DNA from: Acrasis kona
Lineage: Eukaryota; Heterolobosea; Eutetramitea; Acrasida; Acrasidae
NCBI GenBank assembly: GCA_026419775.2
Contig: JAOPGA020000342.1
Location: 1-22,558, forward strand
Direction: 5' to 3'
Length of the DNA: 22,558 bases
How positions within the stretch are numbered: the first letter of the stretch is position 1; every line of letters begins with the position of its first letter. Both the position numbers and the translations under genes were made by a program. The notes beneath the pieces were generated by a model that worked only from the letters and a program-made list of their open reading frames with translations, did no database searches and had not been told where the DNA came from. Positions 1 to 7,800 of this stretch are shown here, piece by piece.

Positions 1-254
1 AACATGTGGAGCACATTATGAAAGTTTGGAAAGTTACAATCTGCTGGACTTCTTAATGCAAGGTACTCGCGACGCCACTCTTTACATAGCGCTTCTGCTC
101 AAACCTCAAATCTCTTCATCATCATGCATTCTTCCATTTTTGAATGTTTGTTGTAATTGTATTCCTGCGGACCAGTGAACTCAACTTCGGGTAATTTACT
201 ATAAATTCAATCGGAACTCGAACAATTTGTTCCAACTGACAACACAAAAACAAA
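1..254. other. Left-edge non-coding stretch
   Basis: I see no supported gene here. An AT-rich TATA-like string (ctataaatt, 199-207) lies about 50 bases before the ATG at 255. It could belong to the promoter of the plus-strand gene that starts there, but in AT-rich DNA such a motif is weak evidence on its own. Confidence 0.3.
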
Positions 255-1122
255 ATGACAGTGAGTGAATACGAAGTTAAAGAGATAATTGAAGCCATAC
301 GCTTAGATATTCAAAAGATAGAAAGTGCGGCTAGTGTCAGTGACGTAATAGCTCAGGCGATGCAACCTTCTTTGACAAATTTGAGAGAGAGGCTAAAAGA
401 AAACGAGGAGAAACTAAAAAGCATTCAAGATGCTTTCTCTGTTGTGTAAGGATCATTATAATCAACTATTAACACAATGACAGTGACACAACTGATCAAG
501 AAGATAGGACTCAGTCAGAGGAAAGTTCTGAAATTGTAACAGAAGAGTCGTCAATGACAATAGTGAATCTCCGCAAACCAACCAGCCGAAACGAACCGCT
601 AGAAAAGTACGAAAGGTTAGAGGAAAGGATGACAAACCAGTTTTTGTGATAGGTAAGATAATAACTATTTTGGTCTATAACGTTACTTTAGGGTCTTGCT
701 TTAACGAAGCATGTACAAACGAAAAAGAATTTTGGAAGAGATATGGAGTTATCGCAAAAGACCACAACCACGACTGGTTTAAAAAACTAACTTCTGCACC
801 AACCGAAGACGAGAAAGTGAAGGCTCATAGAGAGTTCATAAAATTAGTAAGTGACATTATCGACAAAAATGACTTTGCTCTCTACAAATCAACAATAATT
901 AAGACGGCTACAAAGAGTTTTAAGGCATGGATTGCTAACGCTATTCTAAGAGCCGTACGTGACTTTCAAAAGAAGAACAATATAGCGGTACAGAAGAAGA
1001 GAAAAAGAGAAGGAAGAGGGGCAGAAGAGCATGAGCAAGGGACAGGGAAGTTCACTAAGCGCATATATCCCAATGGCTTCGATGACTATTTCAAAAATAA
1101 AAATGTATCAGCTTTTGAATAA
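255..1122 (+). pseudogene. Unrecognised multi-exon gene, probably frameshifted
   Basis: I do not recognise the family. From an ATG at 255 (context aaaacaaaATG) the first 63 codons encode a charged, probably helical segment. A GTAAG donor at 446 and a CAG acceptor at 483, with a ttaac motif upstream, define a 38-nt intron of the size class used elsewhere in the window. The following exon starts in an acidic frame but continues convincingly (Pro/Gln then Lys/Arg-rich) only after a one-base frame change near 536-565. A second likely intron, 653-691 (39 nt, gtaag...tttag), leads into a 140-residue Lys-rich tail ending at a TAA at 1120-1122. A single 97-nt intron (446-542) would restore the frame without any mutation, so an intact gene with one longer intron is the alternative. 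No transmembrane segment or known motif is visible. Confidence 0.45.
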
Positions 1123-1753
1123 TTAGTTGTTTAAATGCTTTGGTTTGAATGTAGAAAATTCAAAAGAAGAATGGGAGGAATGCTGCGGGTGAACAGCATG
1201 CTCCTACAGGATATGCAATATGTTATCCAACACGAACAACTATACTCAGTACGAGACGGCGAGGAATATGTGTAACAGTACCGTGAGCGATATGATAACT
1301 AACAGGATACATATACAAAATGTACTTCGACTATCTATTGCTAATGTGATATGATTTGCGATACGCCGTGCTTGTGCTGACGATTGTATTGTCAAGTTGT
1401 AAGGTGAGAGTGATTGCAATAGGTTCAACCACAGCACAATCAATTATTTTTAAAATAGAAGATTTATTAGGGGAAATAATAAGCCCGTTCCTATTGTAAT
1501 GTGAATTGATATACTAATAAAAATCCCACTTAAAAAAGCCAATCACATATCCTCTCCCGCCCGATGTGGAAAGCAATTTTGGATGATGTAACCTCCTGCG
1601 CACATGAAATTACTGGAACAGATAAACAATCAGATTGAAGCACATCGAAAGAAAAGGCACCAAACGGAGTCGTTACTTTCGGAGTACATCATTTTGGGGA
1701 GAACAGTGGCGGAGCTTGGAGCAAGATTTTAACCTCAAGAAGCTGAGCACAAA
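1123..1753. other. Gap with no supported gene
   Basis: This stretch of about 630 bases has stops in all frames at short intervals. The longest minus-strand reading (1246-1443) is hydrophobic and shows no start context or family resemblance. A short plus-strand piece from 1566 begins Met-Trp-Lys-Ala-Ile-Leu and stops after 24 codons. It may be debris of the broken gene that follows. Confidence 0.4.
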
Positions 1754-2123
1754 ATGTCGCTCCCATTAATCAATATGAGGGTGTTCGTTCATACGTGCTC
1801 CATTGAACAATATGAATCACTTGACACCTTTGATACTTTCCCTGTTGATGATGTTTTAAGCGAGCTCATCAATAATGGATTTGAGCGAATTTCTACTTCA
1901 AATTATGTATCGGAAATTCCAACTTGGGAGCAATTTATTGCTCAGGAAACCGCAGGAATAATGCCCCTCCACAACCACCAATTCAACAGCAAAGACCGAA
2001 AGCTATAAATAACAGCGCACAAAGAACAACGAACAAGAAAGCGAGGTAACAACCAAACATGAATTCGATGACGTCTTCATTCATGAATTTCCTCAACAAA
2101 AGAAGAGAAGAACAAGAAAATAA
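1754..2123 (+). pseudogene. Unrecognised short gene with two successive frame changes
   Basis: The family is not recognised. The ATG at 1754 opens about 67 plausible codons, an acidic region with a Trp-Glu-Gln-Phe motif near its end. Near 1950-1960 the coding character moves one frame over into a Pro/Gln-rich stretch (about 1957-2010). It then moves again into an acidic-then-basic stretch (about 2013-2120) that ends in a Lys/Arg cluster and a TAA at 2121-2123. No GT...AG pair of suitable phase joins these pieces, so two small indels are the simplest reading. The order acidic, Pro/Gln-rich, basic resembles the gene at 255-1122 in character but not in sequence. Read in its starting frame alone it would be an 84-residue protein ending at 2008. 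Confidence 0.35.
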
Positions 2124-2326
2124 AAAACGTTCATCCTAGAAGATGATAATCGAATAAAATAATACAAGTTTATTATCAAGTTGAGCTTACCTCATTCTCA
2201 CATAAATCTATTTATTACTTCACCTCGTCCCCTAAAAAGTAAGGTGAAGGTTTTAAGGTGAGGCGAACAGAATCGCCGTCTTTAATGTAAATACCCAAAA
2301 TAAAATGTCTTCTTCCTTTTAAAAAA

Positions 2327-2695
2327 TCAAACCAAAAATACTGCCGCCACAATGATTCCAATGTTGCTCTCACCAATACCAGCACAGAATCTAATGTGGG
2401 TAGAGGAGGTTAGCTTTTTCAATTTGGGTGAACCAACACAAGTGGAAAATACATCTCGCACGTTAGTTTGGTCAGATAATCCGATATTGTGAATTTCGAT
2501 ATTCCTTGGTCCATTGCTCGAGCTGGCCATGAATTCCCTTAAGTAAAATGCGATTGTTAACCACGGACTGAAGAACTCGGCAGGAACTTGAATTCCGAGA
2601 GTACTGGTAATCTTGGATATCCCTCCAATTGGTGTTGTGATGGATATGGAGAAACACGAGTATATTGGTTCTTTTTTGCTATCCATGGAATACAT
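2327..2695 (-). CDS. Possible small or partial protein of unknown function
   Basis: This is a 122-codon minus-strand reading frame with an ATG at 2695; an in-frame stop lies 16 codons upstream. Its middle looks protein-like: alternating hydrophobic residues around a Ser-Pro-Trp-Leu segment, then an Asn-Gly-Pro-Arg-Asn turn. It matches no family I know. It ends in a hydrophobic run of about 14 residues that could be a short membrane anchor. A second minus-strand frame, roughly 2554-2770, is also open and Ser/Thr/Pro-rich, so one of the two is a shadow or the locus is a decayed gene whose frame changes. The broken genes on either side favour decay. Codons alone cannot settle it. Confidence 0.25.
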   Translation of the reverse strand: MYSMDSKKEPIYSCFSISITTPIGGISKITSTLGIQVPAEFFSPWLTIAFYLREFMASSSNGPRNIEIHNIGLSDQTNVRDVFSTCVGSPKLKKLTSSTHIRFCAGIGESNIGIIVAAVFLV

Positions 2696-2917
2696 TTGGG
2701 TGTTGAAACTGATTGTGCTTTGGTGGTAGAATCAGTGCGTTTATGTACTGCTGATAAATTAAGATTCTGTAAAGGTGTTCATTGATCTGTATATTATTTT
2801 TGCTTTTGTTCAATTAAAACAACAAAAACTATGTTGACAAGCCAAAGTGATATTGACAGGCAGTGTATTTATTACGAATAAAAGTACCTGAGGTTGAGTC
2901 GACATTCATCCTTCACA

Positions 2918-4399
2918 ATGTACTCAGAATTCAACTTACCTGAAGCATTTAGAATAACGGAAGAAATTATAGAAGGGAAAACATTTCGGTTTTTAAATGG
3001 CCCAGGATTAAAGCAAAATGATGGTACCACCCAAACGTATAAAACTCTACTCCAACTCGTAGCATGGGGTAACATTTCTGAAACAGGAGGAGCTTGGTAC
3101 AGATCAAGAAACAAAAATCAGAACGAAATCACGAAGATACTTAGAATGGAACAGTCTTTGGATGAGCGGAGTAGAAAATACCAAAGAACCGACGAGAGTG
3201 GTAGTTCACGTGCATCCTCCAGTAGGGAGGGCGAAGATGTAGACTTAGAGATTGAACAATTCATATCAAAGGTCGAAGAGGCAGTGGACCGTAGGATGCT
3301 TGGGCCATCTTACAAATACATCTACTTGTTTGCGGTACATTGGGTGGATAGTGGCGATGATCATTTGACAAGCGATGATTGCGAAGTCTTTTGCGACACG
3401 ATGGATGACGCGTTCACAATCCGATACTTCATACATGCAATAGAAAAGGGTTGTGGCGTTGACGTATGGACCCACCTCAACTCCGCATACATTAAAGACA
3501 TGTCGAAGGAGGCCCGAAACCAACCCGAAGACGTATTGATAATATTTTACTATTCGGGGGAGGCAATTATCGGCAACAAAGGATTGGTGTTGTTTGGCAT
3601 TGATCCCGATCAAGAGGGGGATGATATAGTGGAGGGGGCCTACACTTTGCGTTTTGAACTACTAAGAGAAAGCATCTTAAGTAGAGGAACACAGACCCTG
3701 TTCATAATGGACTGCTGTTGCGCAGGGTTGGCATCGCGCGGAGGTGCTCTTGTGGCGGAATATTTGTGCGCTGCAAATGAGGATCAGTCCTTTTCCAATG
3801 GAAGACGACGGGGCTTATTTACTTCAACCCTTGTAGAATGCATCAACAAATTCGTCTACCCCTTCAGTGTTGAGGACTTGTATAATTCAGTCAAAGAATC
3901 TCACGACACGGCCTATTACAAAAGAAATAGTGGAAGCGGCTCAATAGTGCTAAAACCGCGAGTGTCTGACTCTGATGATGACATTAGACGTCCTCCACCT
4001 GAATCAGGTGTTAGATTTGGGGTTGAGGTAGCTCTCCCAAGGGACTACACCAAAGAGCAGTTGACCGATTTTGCAAGAAAAATGTTCGTCGAAGCGAAGA
4101 AGGCTAACTTCAAGTTGGAGGCCCGTTACATCTTTCACAAAAACAGCACCCACTTTATCTTCCACACATGTATCGTAGGTTTGAATATTCTCAAGTCTCT
4201 GTTTGAAGTGGAGATCGTGCGGATCAACGAAATTCACGTTCCAAACGAGAGTTTCGTGGTGCTATATGAACACGACAAAGTCATCAATCTTGTCACCACA
4301 GACGAAGACTTTGAACCCTACATGGAGAAGGATGAGGGCGCTGTGGCTGAGCTAAGGGAACCTGTACAAAAAAAACGCATTTCTGCCAAGGCCTTTTAA
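2918..4399 (+). CDS. Caspase-fold (peptidase C14-like) protein lacking the catalytic histidine
   Basis: The protein has 493 residues; the first in-frame ATG is at 2918. Residues 1-95 are unfamiliar and contain a Trp-Gly...Gly-Gly-Ala-Trp-Tyr segment. They are followed by a Ser-rich linker and then a caspase-like alpha/beta domain (about 130-340). That domain shows the beta strand IYLFAVHW, then IIFYYSG, then FIMDCCCAG, then GLFTSTLVECI, the order seen in C14 peptidases and metacaspases. The nucleophile position in Asp-x-Cys is kept (Asp265, Cys267). Where family members have Ser-Gly-His, this protein has Ser213-Gly214-Glu215, so the catalytic His is missing and protease activity is doubtful. 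The C-terminal 140 residues are unassigned. The final residues and stop lie antisense to a transposase remnant, so the original C-terminus may have been replaced. The family call is solid at fold level; inactivity is inference. Confidence 0.75.
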   Translation: MYSEFNLPEAFRITEEIIEGKTFRFLNGPGLKQNDGTTQTYKTLLQLVAWGNISETGGAWYRSRNKNQNEITKILRMEQSLDERSRKYQRTDESGSSRASSSREGEDVDLEIEQFISKVEEAVDRRMLGPSYKYIYLFAVHWVDSGDDHLTSDDCEVFCDTMDDAFTIRYFIHAIEKGCGVDVWTHLNSAYIKDMSKEARNQPEDVLIIFYYSGEAIIGNKGLVLFGIDPDQEGDDIVEGAYTLRFELLRESILSRGTQTLFIMDCCCAGLASRGGALVAEYLCAANEDQSFSNGRRRGLFTSTLVECINKFVYPFSVEDLYNSVKESHDTAYYKRNSGSGSIVLKPRVSDSDDDIRRPPPESGVRFGVEVALPRDYTKEQLTDFARKMFVEAKKANFKLEARYIFHKNSTHFIFHTCIVGLNILKSLFEVEIVRINEIHVPNESFVVLYEHDKVINLVTTDEDFEPYMEKDEGAVAELREPVQKKRISAKAF

Positions 4400-4628
4400 A
4401 AATATCAAAACGCTTTTTTACATCGCCTATAGCGTTCTCCACCTTGTGTCTTTCTGCAGCAAACAAGGCATTGTATTTTGCCTGGTCATCTGGCAAGTTT
4501 TGCTTTCTTGGTTTGCGGTGCTTACATATGACCTTGGGACACTTCCATTTCTTGACTAGTGGGCTATAATGATTATTAGCCATCATGGTATCACCCTTGC
4601 AACATTCATGTTTTAGTAGCTTATTACA
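4383..4628 (-). pseudogene. Remnant of a Harbinger-type (DDE_Tnp_4) transposase
   Basis: The minus-strand translation carries the C-terminal part of a PIF/Harbinger DDE transposase. It has a Lys-Gly-Asp-Thr-Met-Met-Ala segment, then a Lys/Arg-Pro-Arg-Lys block, then Ala-Glu-Arg-His-Lys-Val-Glu-Asn-Ala-Ile-Gly, which contains the third catalytic acid (Glu codon at 4437-4439). It ends near a Phe-Lys-Arg-Pro-Trp motif. In relatives the middle block reads Ala-Asp-(Lys/Arg)-Gly-(Tyr/Phe); here it is Ala-Asn-Asn-His-Tyr, so the second catalytic Asp is lost. No N-terminal half, Myb-like partner gene or terminal inverted repeats are visible. This is a dead fragment lying between convergent genes. Confidence 0.7.
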
Positions 4629-4808
4629 ACGCAAACAATTCAAGAATGCCAAACACCAAATCAATGGAAATAATATGAATTTCAATAAGTTCGCTTTCGA
4701 TACAATCAGAAGAGCACTGATATTCATGATAAATATTTTATAAATCAAGCAAAAACAAAATTGTAGAACAAAATTTTACAACTCTTCGACGAGTAATAAT
4801 AGTACACA

Positions 4809-7800
4809 TTAAATATGTTCTTCGTTGGTCCACTCGGTATCCGTGTTGATCACTTGTTCGTCATAACTATTATCGCCGTTGTTGATGTCATCATAGCTCT
4901 GCAAATCCTCCAACACAATGTCAGGTCCATCATAAACACCAAGTTCTATACAAGCATCTACCAATTTCTTCCAATTCTCATCCACGCTCAACAATTGTGC
5001 ATTTCCAACAATTACCAAACCTGCCTGCGCCCTACTGATGGCCACGTTCAATCTCTTCGCATTGTTCAAGAATCCCAATTTAAATTTGTTGTCGTAACAA
5101 ATATTCTCGGTCTTGCTCCTGACGGTAGACACGATGATCATCTTCTTCTCCTTTCCCTGGAACACTTCGACGGTACCAACCTGAACGTGCCTCGTCAGCT
5201 CGTCACTGTTCAATCTAGACCGCAACCGCTCCACTTGTTTACGATAGGGCGTGATGATTCCAATATCTTCCACGCCGAGGTCCAAGTTTTCGCTCAACAA
5301 GCTGACCACATACAAATACACCTGATCCACCTCTGCTGCATTGAACCATGAGGGCGAGTCCTTGGTACGATCCTCCTCCCCACACACGTGCTTGAACAAG
5401 ACGGGATGATCTGGACACCTCTGGAATCCAGTCCAATTCAATAAACTATGAGTCACCGTTGGATTGGACCTGCATATCAAATCATCCTGATAAAACATGC
5501 TGCTGTACAACTTCATGATGCTGGGATGGGATCGATACGTCTCGTTCAATCGAATCAAGTGACAACAGGGCGTATCTGGGTTTTGTTCGTATAGATTGAC
5601 GATGCGCTCCAACAGAGACCTACCCAATCCACACTCGATGGCCAGAGGACTCCTCACGATGGGTCCCAATTGACGAGGATCTCCTGCGAATAGGATGACG
5701 CTATCGTGTCTGGCTGCCAAGAAGGGTATGATGGTCTCGGGCTCCATGCTCTGACCACACTCGTCAATCACCACGTGAGTAAAGTGATCCCTCAATCCCA
5801 AACTATACAAATAGCTGCTGCTCACCAACGTGGTGATCACGATGCGAGTGTCCTTGATCACGTCCATGCTGGGGAATGTGAATTGTTCTGGGCCATTCGT
5901 CACGCAATACTCCAACACGTGATCATCGTTGATGGTATTTCGTTTCCTCATGAAGGCATTCAACCTCAACATGCTCTCTCTTGCTGGTTCCGATAAATTG
6001 TGCAACCTGGCACAAATCAAATCCGCACTGCTGTTGCTGGGCGTGCACACCAAGATTCTAGCCTCTGGATCCTTGAGCAACAATTGATGGATGGCCTCCA
6101 CGATGCTGCTGGTCTTTCCGGTGCCTGGCGGTCCGAACAAGATGATCGGCAGTTGCATTCGACGAGCAGCAAAGAACTCCACCAACTCTGTCTGCAAGGA
6201 ATTGAGACGCTTGTCTCCCAACTTTAACAAACCGCTCACGTTGCTGGAAATTTCCTTTTGATCAGCATTCATTCGATAATTCCAATTCTCTCGATCGATC
6301 AAAATGTCGAACACCATGTTTGTGTCGAGCGCTCTGTGCATGCTCTTGATGGTGGATCTGTTAAATGTGAACTGAATGTCGTACGCGTGGTTCAAGTCGA
6401 CGTAATAGCTGTCGAATGCACACAAAACATGATCCATGGCAACAATGTGAGCGAATCCTTGATGCACGAGATTCTCGTCCGCGTTGACGACGTAAATGTT
6501 ATCTCCCGCCATTACGCTGGGCCTACCCTCCGCCAATCCCGCCACCTCGATGCGCACCAAATCTTGACGATGATAATCTGCTTCCAAGTACTGATCGAAC
6601 ATGTCGTAGCTCCTAATGTCAATCTTCATTTGTAATTCTTCCAACCACAACAGGTGACTGAAAATGTTCTTGTATTCGGTAGTGGTTTTGCACTCGTCCA
6701 TGAGTTGACAAGGATCTTTTCCACCGAATTGTGCGCTAATGCAGCTGCTCAACTCGTTCTTGTAATCCTCCATGGATCCCACTCTGGCTAATTCGGTGAT
6801 GCTATCCAAGTACTTTGGTATTGGATATTCGCCGAGATGAGCCACGAATTTACAGTCGCGCTCTCCAGATTTGGGCCTGACCCCAGTGCTCTTCTGATCT
6901 GCCTTCGTGAACGTTCTTCTGAAGCGATCTTGTTTCGCTCTGGACGACTTCGAGTACACCTTCTCTTGGGTGCTCATTTTGTACAGTGCTTCGAAATGAT
7001 TTGGATCGGGTTTCTTCAGCTCCAACTTCAAATGTACCCAATCACCCTCCACGTCGAACGTTTGTTTGTGATCCAAAAGTAATTGCTTGAGCGGGAAGTT
7101 GGTGTATTGTTTGTATTCTTTTCCGTATGGATCGTATGTCGAAAAGAATTGAAGCAACGAATCAATTCCTGTTCCATAGGTGCGATCGTTACAATCCGCC
7201 ATTGCAGCGGAGACGACCCTAGTAATGTGATCTTCGGTGATGGGATTTATGGTTCTCTCGACGTAAACTTTCTTTTCTGCTGTCCTCTTGTTTCCTCCTT
7301 TCGAATAACCGCCCCTGGAGGAATCGTCATTGTATCCTTTGCTTCCGAATCGACCATTGTTGTTGTAGCCGTATGATTCTTCTTCGTTACGATCGGTTTG
7401 GTAACTCTTCTTGCCTCTGCCTCCTCCAGAGTAGGAACTATTGGTGGGTGAGTCTTCGTAATCTCCGTTACGATCGGATTGGAATCTTTTACCTCCGCCA
7501 TATGATTCTTCATCGTTATAACCTCTTGAATTGTATGATTTTCCAGATCTCTTGTTGGATCCGTACTCGTCATTTTCGCTTCGATCATTGTAACCTCTGC
7601 CTCCGGATCTATTGTTGTGATCATAAGATTCTTCTTCGTTACGATCGTTTTGATAACTCTTCTTGCCTCTGCCTCCTCCAGAGTAAGGACTATCGGTGGA
7701 CGACTCTTCGTAATCTCCATAAAAGTTATCATTCCTCTTGGCACCTCTTCCATAACCACCTCTTGATTTGCTGTAATCGTTTTCGCTGCTGTCGGCATAG

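Noticed and set aside
1370-1430. A ggttcaacc string resembling a tRNA T-loop box
   Set aside because: No matching A box, acceptor stem or anticodon arm could be folded around it.
1246-1443. 65-codon hydrophobic minus-strand frame
   Set aside because: It is short, without neighbours or a recognisable signal, and such stretches arise by chance in AT-rich spacer.
2894-2917. Earlier TTG start for the caspase-like gene
   Set aside because: A eukaryotic gene should use ATG; the first in-frame ATG is at 2918. The same reasoning moved the starts of the helicase, cyclase-like, four-TM and receiver genes.
4815-6635. Plus-strand frames opposite the helicase core
   Set aside because: The minus strand carries all SF1 motifs in one frame here, so the plus frames are shadows.
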